Positions 6,991 to 17,417 of a DNA stretch of 64,000 bases are shown piece after piece. The translations under genes and the position numbers were made by a program. Below the pieces are notes generated by a model. It was not told the origin of the DNA and made no database searches. It saw only the letters and a list, made by a program, of their open reading frames with translations. The stretch comes from Bacilli bacterium (lineage in GTDB: Bacteria > Bacillota_I > Bacilli_A > ML615J-28 > CAG-698): contig JAFZWP010000001.1 in the NCBI GenBank assembly GCA_017617065.1, positions 181,209 through 245,208 of the forward strand. Reading direction: 5' to 3'. Positions within the stretch are counted from its first letter, which is position 1, and each line of letters begins with the position of its first letter.

Positions 6991-9774
6991 ATGGCTGTTG
7001 TTAATAAAATTATACATAGATTCGTGCGTAATCGCGCAGAATATTTTGATCCAGAGAATGAGTTATATAATCAGATTATTCCTTATAATGTACAAGCCTA
7101 TTCTTATGAATTAAAAGAAGGTGGTGATCCTCGTATCCCCGATGATTATATTGTAAGATACGTCTTAGGTACAGGTAGAAGTACATATCAACAAATTGCA
7201 GATGGTCAAGGTAGAGATAGTGATGGTAATTTATTACCTGAATTATCTAAAGAATTTATTGTTAATTCAAATACTCAATTAATTGAGCTTATTAATAATT
7301 TAATCCAATCTCAATATATTGTTGCTAATTATATTACAAGTGATGCCAGTGGAGATGCTTTTGCTACTAAGGCTGATTTGGATGCAGCAGAAACTTGGTA
7401 TTATGCTGGTGAAGTAGTTACACCAAAAAAGAATGATTATGTAATTGTAATTGCCGATGAAACACATCCTACCGGTACAGGTGATCCTCAAACAGTTAGA
7501 TATGTTTGTACAGATGTTGTAAATGGAATACCTGTTTGGAATTATGAATATGTTATAAATAATGGTAATTTTACTCCAGGTCAACAAGCAGCGATAGATT
7601 CAGGTATTACTGCTGAAAAAGTAGAACAATATGATAATTATGCAGATCAAATTGCCGAAGCATTAGATCATTTAACAGATTATAATAATCCACATAGAGT
7701 AACAGCAGAACAAATCGGTTTAGGTAATGTAGATAATACTTCTGATGCTGATAAGCCTGTTTCAACTGCAGTACAAGAAGCTTTAGATAGTTTATCGACA
7801 ACTATTACTACTCATACTGAAAATGAAGATATTCATGTAACAGCAGCAGAAAAAGAATCTTGGTCCAATAAACAAGATCCTATAAAAATGGGTAATCATA
7901 TATCCATTAATAATAATACTATTAATGTTTTAGATAATTTAGCTACATATGATAATAGTATTTCACAGTTTATTAATAAAGATGTTGATAATTTAACAAA
8001 TTATTATAGTAAAGAAGAATTAGGTGGTATTTATAAATATATAGGTGATGTTGAAACAAAAGAAGATTTGCCTGATGGAAATATTTATGCGCCAACAGAA
8101 TATACTGAATTATTATATTTATCAGCTGATCAGTTAGAATATATCGATACACATTATCATCCAAATCAAAATACTAAAATTGTAGTAAAGTTTAATATTG
8201 ATGGTGAAAGTAATAATTACTTATATGGTACAGATGTAGATCATGAATCTAATAAAGTAGCTTTTGGTAATAATTATGGTGCTGCTACATCTACGTTATT
8301 GTTCGGTAATAAAAGTATTAATTATATAGTAGATAATCAAGTACATACTTTAGTACAAGATAAATCTGGGGTTTATGTAGATAATGAAGCCGTTGGTGAA
8401 TATACAGGAATAAATGATTTTATTACCGAATCTACATTGTGGTTATTTAGAGCTCAAAGTTTAAATACACATCCACAGAATGTGAATATATATGATTTTG
8501 CTATATATGAAGGTGATTTATTAGTAAAGCATTATGTACCTGTAGAAAGAGATGCTGATAATGCTTTGGGTATGTATGAATGTATAGATGAAGAATTTAA
8601 ACAGAATGAATATAACCCAGAAGAATTTGATTTTATAGCCGGTCCATATGCAGGTTATGGTGTTGATGAAGGTACAGTATATAAAGTAATTAATGAAGAT
8701 GCTTTCTATATGTGGCATGATAATGAATGGATTGAAATCAATCGATTCTATAAGGCTGGTACAGGTATAGAAATTGCACAAGATAGTACAATTAATAATA
8801 CTTTTGATGTATTAGTTGATGGTGAATCAGTTGTTGAAAATGCAGTAGCTACAATTGATTTAACAGGTAAAGTAGATAAAACATCAGAAGCAAGTAAAGT
8901 TTATGGTACAGATGAAGATGGTAATCAAACACTTTATAGTGCTGAAGCTTTTGGTAAAGTTGATGATGTACAATTAAATGGCGTATCTGTAGTAGAAAAT
9001 AAAATAGCAAATATTGAACCAGAAGCTGGTGATGTTGAATATCATAATGAAGCTGTTGTGAGTATTACAAATGTTCAACAGGCTTTAGATAACTTAATGA
9101 ATATCCATTATTATGTAGAGCCAACATACAGTACATTTACAGTATCTCAATCCGGTACATATGATGTTGGTAGAACGTTATCTAAGCCATTTACAGTTAA
9201 TTGGACTTTGAACAAACAACCTGAAACTGGTGATACTCAAACATTAAAATTAGATAATGCAGTTGTTTTAAATATTATGAATGAAGATAGAAGTCAATGG
9301 AAAAGTGGTACATATTCATATACTGCAAAAGATTTAACTTCTAGTTCTCCTAAAACATTTACATTTAGAGTAGATTATACTGATAATCATTCTGAAGTAC
9401 CACAAGGTAAATCTAAAACTTGTAATAAAACAGCTACTATGACATTTTATTATAGACGCTTCTATGGTGTTACGACTACAGAAACTTTGAGTGATGAACA
9501 ATTATTAGCGCTTACTAATGAATTGTCTAATAGTAGAGCACAAACACGTGACTTTAATTGTAGTGGTGGTAAATTCTGGTGGATTGTAATTCCAACAACA
9601 TATTGTTCTGGAATACAATTTACTGATGTTGGTTCAGGATTACCTATGACATTGCCACCTTCTTGTATTTCTACTAGAAGTATAACAAATTCTTATGGTG
9701 TATCTTATAATGTAAATGTATATCGTGGTGAATATAAACAGACTGCATCTAGTGTAAAAATAAAGGTAAGTTAA
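6991..9774 (+). CDS. Large tail-fibre protein
   Basis: A 927-residue fibre protein, probably the proximal or a long tail fibre. Near residues 220-260 it carries the phage-fibre repeat of the type NNPHRVTAEQIGLGNV followed by NTSDADKPVS, which in other phages forms trimeric fibre shafts. Residues about 105-220 are a copy of a module also found in the genes at 12601 and 19522. Residues about 370-520 look like a concanavalin/laminin-G-like beta domain. VDKTSEASKVYGTDEDGNQ near residue 630 is another recurrent shaft element. The start lacks a strong ribosome site (TTAGGTATATTTCAC). It overlaps nothing and is followed one base later by the next fibre gene. Confidence 0.82.
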   Translation: MAVVNKIIHRFVRNRAEYFDPENELYNQIIPYNVQAYSYELKEGGDPRIPDDYIVRYVLGTGRSTYQQIADGQGRDSDGNLLPELSKEFIVNSNTQLIELINNLIQSQYIVANYITSDASGDAFATKADLDAAETWYYAGEVVTPKKNDYVIVIADETHPTGTGDPQTVRYVCTDVVNGIPVWNYEYVINNGNFTPGQQAAIDSGITAEKVEQYDNYADQIAEALDHLTDYNNPHRVTAEQIGLGNVDNTSDADKPVSTAVQEALDSLSTTITTHTENEDIHVTAAEKESWSNKQDPIKMGNHISINNNTINVLDNLATYDNSISQFINKDVDNLTNYYSKEELGGIYKYIGDVETKEDLPDGNIYAPTEYTELLYLSADQLEYIDTHYHPNQNTKIVVKFNIDGESNNYLYGTDVDHESNKVAFGNNYGAATSTLLFGNKSINYIVDNQVHTLVQDKSGVYVDNEAVGEYTGINDFITESTLWLFRAQSLNTHPQNVNIYDFAIYEGDLLVKHYVPVERDADNALGMYECIDEEFKQNEYNPEEFDFIAGPYAGYGVDEGTVYKVINEDAFYMWHDNEWIEINRFYKAGTGIEIAQDSTINNTFDVLVDGESVVENAVATIDLTGKVDKTSEASKVYGTDEDGNQTLYSAEAFGKVDDVQLNGVSVVENKIANIEPEAGDVEYHNEAVVSITNVQQALDNLMNIHYYVEPTYSTFTVSQSGTYDVGRTLSKPFTVNWTLNKQPETGDTQTLKLDNAVVLNIMNEDRSQWKSGTYSYTAKDLTSSSPKTFTFRVDYTDNHSEVPQGKSKTCNKTATMTFYYRRFYGVTTTETLSDEQLLALTNELSNSRAQTRDFNCSGGKFWWIVIPTTYCSGIQFTDVGSGLPMTLPPSCISTRSITNSYGVSYNVNVYRGEYKQTASSVKIKVS

Positions 9775-9775
9775 T

Positions 9776-10825
9776 ATGGCTAAAATTCCAGGTTTAAATA
9801 TATCCGCACCAGTAGTGCCTTCACAAGATAGTGATACATATCCTTCTCATCGTGCTATATATGGTCATGGTGGTTGGCGTGAAGTTGCTAGTATAGCAGA
9901 TAGAGATGCAATCCCAGCAGCTCGCCGTGAAGCTGGTATGGCAGTTTATATTACTGCAGATCATACATTATATGTTTTAAATGATGATTTAACTACTTGG
10001 ACTGAATTTAAATCAAAAAGTAGTGATGGTATAAGAGCAATTAGTGATTTAGCTAATTGTACACCTTTATATGATGGTGAAATTGTAGAATATACAGGTG
10101 TTACAGATCAAAACTATACAAACGGTTATTTTTATAAAGATACTGATACAAGTGGTGTTCATTTTAATCCCAATAAAATTAATATTAACCTCACTGATTT
10201 TCAAACATTTGTTGAAGCTAATTTACAACCAGGTGAAGAAGGCCCTGTAACACAAGGTTTAATGTACTATTTAACAGATGGTACAGAAAGTGCTTGGAAT
10301 TTTATGGGTAGAGATGAATCAGGTAGACTTATTTGTATTTATAGCGGTTATCAGGCTGATTTTGAAGCTTATGGATTTAGTTTTACAGGTCCATTTGAAA
10401 ATGAAGATCAATTTACATATACAGTAAGTGAAGAATCCAGAGCTTGGGAAAGAGTTAATTTACAACCTTCATTAGTTGATAATATTACAATTACTAAAGA
10501 TGCTGATGAAGTAATAACAGCCATTGGTGTTAAAACCAAGACAGATACAATTATGTATGACTGGATTGGTACTAAAGCTCAATGGCAAGCAGGTAGACAA
10601 GCCGGTACAATTCCAGATAGTTGGATTTGTTGGATTACAGATGATGAAGAAGAACCTGCGGGTATAGCAAATTTAGCTCAAGTTGCATCTTCTGGTAGTT
10701 ATAACGATTTAGTAAATAAACCTGCATATATTTTACCTGATTTACCTGCAGATAAAAATGTGAAAGATTATACATTAAAGTGGGATCATACATTACAAGC
10801 TTTGATTTGGGAAGCAATATCCTAG
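9776..10825 (+). CDS. Tail-fibre protein
   Basis: A 349-residue fibre component. Residues about 30-80 (GGWREVASIADRDAIP, then RREAGMAVYI and a W near residue 77) form the short adaptor seen at the start of many phage fibres that lets them dock to another fibre or the baseplate. The C-terminal 50 residues carry the recurrent VASSGSYNDLVNKP shaft element, shared with seven other genes here. Starts one base after the preceding stop; AAAGGTAAG is the ribosome site. Probably co-translated with the large fibre at 6991. Confidence 0.75.
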   Translation: MAKIPGLNISAPVVPSQDSDTYPSHRAIYGHGGWREVASIADRDAIPAARREAGMAVYITADHTLYVLNDDLTTWTEFKSKSSDGIRAISDLANCTPLYDGEIVEYTGVTDQNYTNGYFYKDTDTSGVHFNPNKININLTDFQTFVEANLQPGEEGPVTQGLMYYLTDGTESAWNFMGRDESGRLICIYSGYQADFEAYGFSFTGPFENEDQFTYTVSEESRAWERVNLQPSLVDNITITKDADEVITAIGVKTKTDTIMYDWIGTKAQWQAGRQAGTIPDSWICWITDDEEEPAGIANLAQVASSGSYNDLVNKPAYILPDLPADKNVKDYTLKWDHTLQALIWEAIS

Positions 10826-10857
10826 TATGCTATAGCTTGTATTTTGATTTGGTTTTT

Positions 10858-10872
10858 AGTTCTATATATAAG
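10858..10872 (+). promoter_or_regulatory. Phage promoter motif
   Basis: AGTTCTATATATAAG, 27 bases before the start at 10899, in a 73-base gap. Full match to the motif. Confidence 0.6.
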
Positions 10873-10898
10873 AAAAAATATACAAAAAAGAGAATCTA

Positions 10899-11195
10899 AT
10901 GAGTATTCGCCAAGGAAATACTGTTATTGCAAATAAAACTGTTCCAAGCGTTTATACAGCTGGTGATGGCATTATTGTAAATAATAATGTTATTACTGCA
11001 AAAGCTAAGTATATTCATGATCAGGGAGTAGCAGCAGCAACTTGGGAAATACAGCATGATTTAAACGATTTTCCATCGGTAACAGTTGTTGATACAGCAG
11101 GTACTATTTTTGATTGTAAAATTACATACATTGATTCAAATAATTGCCGCCTTGAAATGAACGTACCGATTAAAGGAAAGGCCTATTTGAATTAA
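10899..11195 (+). CDS. Small tail-fibre tip or adaptor protein
   Basis: 98 residues. The N-terminus MSIRQGNTVIA is nearly the same as that of the 23680 gene (MSIRKGSTVIA), so the two may dock at the same site. The C-terminal half (ATWEIQHDLNDFPSVTVVD and a final GKAYLN) is the compact beta domain common at phage fibre tips. Ribosome site AAAAGAGA. It is first in a unit that reads on into the larger fibre genes. Confidence 0.7.
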   Translation: MSIRQGNTVIANKTVPSVYTAGDGIIVNNNVITAKAKYIHDQGVAAATWEIQHDLNDFPSVTVVDTAGTIFDCKITYIDSNNCRLEMNVPIKGKAYLN

Positions 11196-11231
11196 AAATG
11201 AAGCTATAACGAATGTAAGGAGTTACAAAAA

Positions 11232-12569
11232 ATGGCTGAAAGAAAAATATTAGTGGATTTTGACTTTAAGCAGAATGAGATCCAAAATGCTGTTATCCAA
11301 GTGTTGGCAAGTAATCCTGCTACCACTAATCTTAAGAATGGTCAAATCTGGTATAACAGTACAGAAGGTTACATCTATTTCTGTCAAGAATTAAATGGTA
11401 CTAAGAAATTGTTACCTGTTGGTTATTTACCAGTTGCTACCGCAAGCGTCTTAGGTGGTGTTAAAATCGGTAGTAATGTTAATGTAGCAAATGATGGTAC
11501 AATTTCTATTTATGATGGTGATTATACACACAAAGGTGTTGTTGAAATGGCAACTGAAGCTGAAGTTACAGCAGGTACTTCAGAAGCTTTGGTTGTTAAT
11601 GTATTGCAATTAAAGAAAGCAATTGATAAAGCATTAACCTCTGCAGTTAACTATAAAGGTATGTGTAAAGAATCAGAATTGCCAGCACAAGGTACTAAAG
11701 TTGGTGATTTCTGGTCAATTTCAGATTTTGATACATCTTATCCTGGTCAAAACCGTAATGGTCGTGCTATTTGGAATGGTGGTGATTCTAGTGCAACTCC
11801 TCCAGTAGCAGCTCACTGGGATAAAGAAGTCGATGAATACTTTGATCCAGATGGTACTACAATTGAATTAAATGGTAGTGGTGAATTAGCATTGGTTGGT
11901 ATTACACAAGTTGATACAACTTCTACACAAACCGCTACATATTCTGGTACAGTAACAGTTATTGATTCAGTAACAAGAAATAGTTATGGTCAAGTAACAG
12001 GCATTAATGTTAAAACAGTTACAATGCCAGGTTTAGGTACCACTGCAACAACAGCAGCTCAAGGTAATTTAGCAGAATATATTGCTAATAAAACAACATC
12101 AATTAGAGCAGCTTCTAGTGCAAATGATACTTTATATCCAACAGAAAAAGCTGTACGTACAGAATTAGATAAAAAGCAAGATAAACCATCTACAGCTACT
12201 GCTGGTAATATAGCAACCTTTAATAGTACAAAAGAAACTATTGATTCAGGTAAAACATTTACAACGACAATTGCAGCAACTGGTTCAACTAGTGATAATA
12301 AAATTCCAACAGAATCAGCCGTTCGTGCAGCAATTAATGCTACTCAATTCGTAGTTGATAATCCATCGTTGAGTGTAAGTAGTGGTGTATGTACATGGAC
12401 TATTACAAATAGTATTGGTACTGCTGATGTTGTATGTTCAATTCGTGAAAAAACATCAGGTAATGAAGTAATGTGTGATATTACTTATGGTGCAAGTACA
12501 ATTACAGTAAAGATTAATTCCAGTGCAGCCATCGCAGCTAATACATATAGAGCAGTTGTAGTTGGCTAA
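11232..12569 (+). CDS. Tail-fibre protein with receptor-binding-type C-terminus
   Basis: 445 residues. The N-terminal 80 residues (NEIQNAVIQVLASNPAT, GQIWYNSTEGYIYF) form a docking domain common in phage fibres. The centre has shaft elements such as SVLGGVKIGSNVNV and LYPTEKAVRTELDKKQDK. The last 90 residues (CTWTITNSIGTADV through TYRAVVVG) form a small beta domain typical of distal fibre tips. Ribosome site AAGGAG, eight bases before the ATG. Follows the 98-residue gene by 36 bases and precedes the 1195-residue fibre gene by 31. Confidence 0.78.
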   Translation: MAERKILVDFDFKQNEIQNAVIQVLASNPATTNLKNGQIWYNSTEGYIYFCQELNGTKKLLPVGYLPVATASVLGGVKIGSNVNVANDGTISIYDGDYTHKGVVEMATEAEVTAGTSEALVVNVLQLKKAIDKALTSAVNYKGMCKESELPAQGTKVGDFWSISDFDTSYPGQNRNGRAIWNGGDSSATPPVAAHWDKEVDEYFDPDGTTIELNGSGELALVGITQVDTTSTQTATYSGTVTVIDSVTRNSYGQVTGINVKTVTMPGLGTTATTAAQGNLAEYIANKTTSIRAASSANDTLYPTEKAVRTELDKKQDKPSTATAGNIATFNSTKETIDSGKTFTTTIAATGSTSDNKIPTESAVRAAINATQFVVDNPSLSVSSGVCTWTITNSIGTADVVCSIREKTSGNEVMCDITYGASTITVKINSSAAIAANTYRAVVVG

Positions 12570-12600
12570 TTAACTTTTAAAAGGTGAAGGTTGGCCGATA

Positions 12601-15600
12601 ATGACAAAGTTTTTAAATACTGATCTAGATACTACTTTAGGCGGTTCAACTCCTAGTGATGAAAAGGTTTCTTCTCAAAAAGCGATTAAAACCTATATCG
12701 ATACAGAAGATGCTAAGCGCGTAGACAAAACAAATTCAGCAAATAAAGTTTACGGTACTGATTCAACAGGTGCTCAAACCACTATATCATATTCTAATAC
12801 TATCAATGCTTCATACATAGTGCAGCGTGATGCAAATGCACAAGTAATTGTTCCTGAAGTTCCTGTAGCTGATGAAAATGCTGCTAGTAAAAAATATGTA
12901 GATACTGGGTTAGCACTAAAACCAGATACAACTTCTTTAGATGATGTTGCTTTTAGTGGTGATTATGGTGATTTAGTCAATACACCAACATTTAAAACAA
13001 TTAATTCAGAAATTATTACAGGTACTGGTAATATTCCATTACAAACTCAATTATCAGGTACTAATGGAAATGTTGTAACATATACTGCAACCACTGGTAC
13101 TTTAAGTGAATTAGGTTTTGATAATACTCCAACACAAAATAGTAATAAGTTAGTTAAATCTGGACCAATTTGGACTGAATTAAATAAAAAAGTTAATGTT
13201 GTAGATATTAAAAATGATTTAACATCTGCAGATACAGATAAGCCATTATCTGCCTATCAAGGTAAAGTACTTGATGAAAAAATTGCATTAGCACAGCAAT
13301 CAACCCACGATCGTGGTGTAACATTAAATGCATTAACAAGTCAAGGACAAAATTATACAATTACTGCTGTAGCTATTAATAATGCAGGTACTAATTATAC
13401 TGTTGGTGATACATTATTCTTAACATCAGATATGGCAGTTGATGCTATTATTAATGTTACTGCAGTAAATAGTTCTGGTGCTATTACAAGTATATCCTTA
13501 GGACAAGGAGGTGCATTTACAACTGCTCCTGCATCACCTAGCTCTGCTTTTGTTGGTGGTACTGGTAATGGTGCAACTTTCAATTTAACTACAAGTCAAG
13601 TAAATAATTCTATATTAGCTGATATTTCAAATCCACAGCCAAATGATTTCGCTACTGTATTAACTGATGAAATCCATAATGATTTACGTTATGTTTGGAA
13701 ATATGCTGATATTGACGGTGACGGTACTTATGAATGGATTTCTGGCTATCCTGTTACTAACATTGAAAGAAACTTTTATAATGATCCAATACAAACAGGT
13801 GAAATAGATACAAATGCTGTTACAACTGTAAAAATTGCAAATAATAATGTAACTGCAGAAAAATTATCAGATAATTCAATTATTGCTAGACATATTACAG
13901 ATGGTACTATTGTTGATGATCATATAGCTTCTGGTGCAGATATAGCACAAAGTAAGATTCATAATTTAACTACAGATTTAAGCAATAAAGTTTCAAGAAC
14001 ATCGACTGCATATCAATTGTATGGTACTGCTGCAGCAAATACAGAAACAACACTTACTTATAAAACAGATAATACTGCATCAACAATTGCACAAAGAGAT
14101 GCTAATAGTCAATTAAATGTTGCATTAACTCCAACTGCAAATACAAATGCTACCTCTAAAAAATATGTTAATGATCAAGATGCCTTAAAAGTAGATAAAG
14201 TAAATACCGCAAAGCGCGTTTATGGTACTGATGCAAGTGGAAATCAAACTACATATGACTATGATTCATTTGGTAAAGTAGATGATGTTAAAGTTGGTAC
14301 AACATCTGTAGTTGTAAATAAGATTGCTTCGCTTGGTACAATGGCAGGTGAAGATAAAGATGATTATGTTTTAGGTAATAATGCAATAACTGCAGCTACA
14401 AAATGTAAAATTACTTATGATACAAAAGGCCTTGTAACAGCAGGTGATGATTTAGCTGAATCAGATATACCAAATTTACATCTTAGTAAAGTTTCTGATG
14501 TTACTGCTACTGCAACAGAAGTAAATTATTTAAGTGGTGTAACAAGTAATGTACAAACACAATTAAATAATAAAGTTGCAGCAAATACTGCTATAACTGG
14601 TGCAACTAAATGTAAAATTACATATGATAGTAAAGGACTTGTAACTGCTGGAGCTGATTTAGCTGAATCTGATATTCCAAGTTTAAGCCTATCTAAGATT
14701 TCTGATGTAACAGCTACTGCAGCTGAAGTTAATGTATTAGATGGTATAACTGCAACTACTGCAGAATTAAATATACTAGATGGTGTTACTGCTACTGCTT
14801 CAGAATTAAATATTTTAGATGGTGCTACATTAACTACAACAGAATTAAATTATGTGGATGGAGTTACAAGCTCTATTCAAACGCAATTAGATAATAAAGT
14901 AGATAAAACTACAAATAAAAGTAGATTATATGGTACAGATAGCTCTGGTAATCAAACACAATATACAGTAGCTTCTGCTGCAACTGCAAGTACAGTAGCA
15001 TATCGTAGTACAAATGGAACTTTACAAGTTGGTACTCCTACAGCTGATGCGCATGCTGCAACTAAGAAATATGTTGACGACGGATTATCTGGAAAACAAG
15101 CAACTTTAGTTTCAGGTACAAATATTAAAACTATTAATAATACTAGTTTATTAGGTAGTGGAAATATTGATACTTTACCATCACAAAGTGGTAATTCAGG
15201 AAAGTTTCTTACAACAGACGGTACAGATGCTTCTTGGGGAAGTTTAGCTACTGTAGCTACAAGTGGATCTTATAATGATTTAACAAATAAGCCAAGTATT
15301 CCAGATCCTCAAGTTAATTCAGATTGGAACGCTACAAGTGGTGTAGCTAAGATTTTAAATAAACCTACATTAGCTGCTGTTGCAACAAGTGGTAGTTATA
15401 CAGATTTAAGTGATAAACCAACTATTAATGATTTAACTACAACTGTTCAACAAAATGCACTTAATTCTGGTATTACTTCAAGTTTAGTTACTCAAATTGG
15501 TACAAACCAAGGTGATATTAATGATATTAATGATTTAATTCCATCTGCTGCTACAACAAGCAATCAGTTAGCGGATAAAGCATTTGTAAATTCATCTATT

Positions 15601-16188
15601 AATTCATTGGCTGCTTTCTATATTACATCTACTGCAGCTGGTGCAGCATTTGCATCTAAAGCAGCTTTGGATGCCGGTCCTTATTATTCAGATGGTGAAG
15701 CAAGAACACCAACTAAGAATGACTATGCGATCGTTACATCAGATGAAACACATAGTAATGCATGTACAAGATATTCATATACAGGTTCTCAATGGGCTTT
15801 TCAGTATGTAGTTAATGATACTCCATTTACACAAGCTCAAGTTGATGCGCTTAATTCTGGTATTACAAGTACATTGGTTAGTAATTATAGCACTCACGTT
15901 GCTGATACTACTATACACGTTACAAGTACAGATAAAAGTAATTGGAATAATAAAGTAGATAAAACTACTACAAATAGTATAGTTTATGCTACTGACGGAA
16001 GTGGCAATCAAACAACATTAGCATATGATTATACAGCTACTAATAATACAATTGTAAAAAGAACAAGTACAGGTCAAGTTAGAGTAAATCAAACACCAAC
16101 AGATGATAGTGATGCTACTTCTAAAAAGTATGTTGATGATAATATGGGTACAAAAAGTAAAGTTTCCTTTGTCGATTGGAGTGCGTAA
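12601..16188 (+). CDS. Very long tail-fibre protein (1195 residues)
   Basis: Built almost entirely of shaft repeats, so probably a long trimeric fibre. Recurrent elements: VDKTNSANKVYGTDSTGAQ (four copies of this type), ATSKKYVDD spacers, a short tandem TAxELNxLDG run near residues 700-760, and VATSGSYNDLTNKPS units. Residues about 250-330 have a GTNYTVGDTLFL type module also seen in the baseplate wedge proteins. Residues about 985-1120 duplicate a module of the 19522 gene. The C-terminus ends FVDWSA; the codons of its last residues supply the GGAG ribosome site of the next gene, whose ATG overlaps this stop (TAATG). Confidence 0.8.
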   Translation: MTKFLNTDLDTTLGGSTPSDEKVSSQKAIKTYIDTEDAKRVDKTNSANKVYGTDSTGAQTTISYSNTINASYIVQRDANAQVIVPEVPVADENAASKKYVDTGLALKPDTTSLDDVAFSGDYGDLVNTPTFKTINSEIITGTGNIPLQTQLSGTNGNVVTYTATTGTLSELGFDNTPTQNSNKLVKSGPIWTELNKKVNVVDIKNDLTSADTDKPLSAYQGKVLDEKIALAQQSTHDRGVTLNALTSQGQNYTITAVAINNAGTNYTVGDTLFLTSDMAVDAIINVTAVNSSGAITSISLGQGGAFTTAPASPSSAFVGGTGNGATFNLTTSQVNNSILADISNPQPNDFATVLTDEIHNDLRYVWKYADIDGDGTYEWISGYPVTNIERNFYNDPIQTGEIDTNAVTTVKIANNNVTAEKLSDNSIIARHITDGTIVDDHIASGADIAQSKIHNLTTDLSNKVSRTSTAYQLYGTAAANTETTLTYKTDNTASTIAQRDANSQLNVALTPTANTNATSKKYVNDQDALKVDKVNTAKRVYGTDASGNQTTYDYDSFGKVDDVKVGTTSVVVNKIASLGTMAGEDKDDYVLGNNAITAATKCKITYDTKGLVTAGDDLAESDIPNLHLSKVSDVTATATEVNYLSGVTSNVQTQLNNKVAANTAITGATKCKITYDSKGLVTAGADLAESDIPSLSLSKISDVTATAAEVNVLDGITATTAELNILDGVTATASELNILDGATLTTTELNYVDGVTSSIQTQLDNKVDKTTNKSRLYGTDSSGNQTQYTVASAATASTVAYRSTNGTLQVGTPTADAHAATKKYVDDGLSGKQATLVSGTNIKTINNTSLLGSGNIDTLPSQSGNSGKFLTTDGTDASWGSLATVATSGSYNDLTNKPSIPDPQVNSDWNATSGVAKILNKPTLAAVATSGSYTDLSDKPTINDLTTTVQQNALNSGITSSLVTQIGTNQGDINDINDLIPSAATTSNQLADKAFVNSSINSLAAFYITSTAAGAAFASKAALDAGPYYSDGEARTPTKNDYAIVTSDETHSNACTRYSYTGSQWAFQYVVNDTPFTQAQVDALNSGITSTLVSNYSTHVADTTIHVTSTDKSNWNNKVDKTTTNSIVYATDGSGNQTTLAYDYTATNNTIVKRTSTGQVRVNQTPTDDSDATSKKYVDDNMGTKSKVSFVDWSA

Positions 16189-17159
16189 TGATTTATAATG
16201 GCTCAAATAAAATTGGAATTGCTTATACAAAGCGTAAACATGGCGCAACTATAGATGACGTCATTGGTAATGTTTCATCAGGTACTTTGAGTGCTGCAGT
16301 TTCAAATAATCTCGAATTGTATTTTAATGGAGTTACAACTATTAATAAAAATGCTTTGTATGGAAAATTTTATAATAATACAGGGCTTAAAAAAGTTGAA
16401 TTTCCTGATTTAACAACGGTATATACGTATTCTTTATATGCAGCATTTGATCAATGTACTAATTTAACATATGCAGATCTTAGTCATTTAACAACATTTG
16501 CATCTAGTGCTACATATGCTTTAGCTTATACTTTTTATGGTTGTAGTAAATTAACATCAGAAGCAGCACGCTTTCCAAATCTTACAAATATAAGTAGAGA
16601 TTATGGAATGTATTATATTTTTGGTGGTTGTCCTAAAATAACAAGTTTTGATTTATCTGCTTTGACTACTATTGATGGTCAATATGGTTTAGGTTATGGT
16701 TTTTATAACTGTACCGGATTAACATCAGCTAGTTTTCCAGCATTAACAAGTATTGCTGCATATGGTTTATATTATACATTTAGATATTGTCCATTAACTT
16801 CTTTCTCTGCTCCTAATTTAACAACAGCGGCTACTTATGGTTTCTATTATACATTTAGAAATGTAACTACATTAGAAACGTTATCATTTCCATCATTAAC
16901 AACAGCATCTGGTGATTATACATTCAGAGGTATGTGTTATCAGTGTACAGGTATAAAGCATATTTATTTTGGTGGTTTGACATCATCTGGTTTAGGAAGT
17001 CAAAAAACAAAGTTTTATCAGATGTTATATGGTGTAACAGGTTGTACAGTTCATTTCCCAAGTAATTTAGAAGCAAAGATTGGTACTTGGTCTGATGTTA
17101 CTGCTGGATTTAGTGGTACTAATACTGTAGTTTTATATGATTTACCAGCTACAAGTTAA
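16188..17159 (+). CDS. BspA-type leucine-rich-repeat fibre tip protein
   Basis: 323 residues. A short N-terminal element (MIYNGSNKIGIAY) is followed by about ten irregular leucine-rich repeats of the BspA/LRR_5 type, each containing a YTFYGC or YGFYNC-like aromatic-cysteine step and an LTT or LTS turn, then a closing strand (TVVLYDLPATS). Such repeats bind proteins or glycans on cell surfaces in bacteria and protists; as part of a fibre they would be a receptor-binding tip. An upstream TTG at 16176 is also in frame, but the ATG at 16188 overlaps the previous stop as TAATG with GGAG nine bases ahead, so it is preferred. Probably mounted on the 12601 fibre. Confidence 0.75.
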   Translation: MIYNGSNKIGIAYTKRKHGATIDDVIGNVSSGTLSAAVSNNLELYFNGVTTINKNALYGKFYNNTGLKKVEFPDLTTVYTYSLYAAFDQCTNLTYADLSHLTTFASSATYALAYTFYGCSKLTSEAARFPNLTNISRDYGMYYIFGGCPKITSFDLSALTTIDGQYGLGYGFYNCTGLTSASFPALTSIAAYGLYYTFRYCPLTSFSAPNLTTAATYGFYYTFRNVTTLETLSFPSLTTASGDYTFRGMCYQCTGIKHIYFGGLTSSGLGSQKTKFYQMLYGVTGCTVHFPSNLEAKIGTWSDVTAGFSGTNTVVLYDLPATS

Positions 17160-17170
17160 AAGGAGAAATT

Positions 17171-17413
17171 ATGATTATTAAAATAACATATGTTGGTATT
17201 TTAGATGGTGTGCATGGTATGTGGTGTGGTTTTAAACCAGAAGGATTAATAGTAGAAGAAGAAAGATTAGTTCTATATCCTAGAGATGGTTATATTTTAA
17301 AGAATAAACTCACTAACGAAGAATGCTCTGCTGTTTGGATACCCACTGAAGAAGCTCAAAATGATTGGGAAGAAGTAGAATTCCCAGAAGAACCAGAAGA
17401 ATTAGAAGAGTAA
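17171..17413 (+). CDS. Small acidic protein, possible fibre chaperone
   Basis: 80 residues, with a beta-rich N-terminal half (MIIKITYVGILDG) and a very acidic tail (EEVEFPEEPEELEE). No family recognised. Small acidic proteins directly after fibre tips are often fibre assembly chaperones; that is inference from position. Strong ribosome site AAAAGGAGAAA. Lies five bases before the next fibre gene. Confidence 0.6.
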   Translation: MIIKITYVGILDGVHGMWCGFKPEGLIVEEERLVLYPRDGYILKNKLTNEECSAVWIPTEEAQNDWEEVEFPEEPEELEE

Positions 17414-17417
17414 GTAA

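Noticed and set aside
7300..8781. Several - strand frames of 60-95 codons in the first fibre gene
   Set aside because: Composition (I, Y, N, L) is that of reversed AT-rich fibre codons; no start signals. Same for the - strand frames across 10635-22525.
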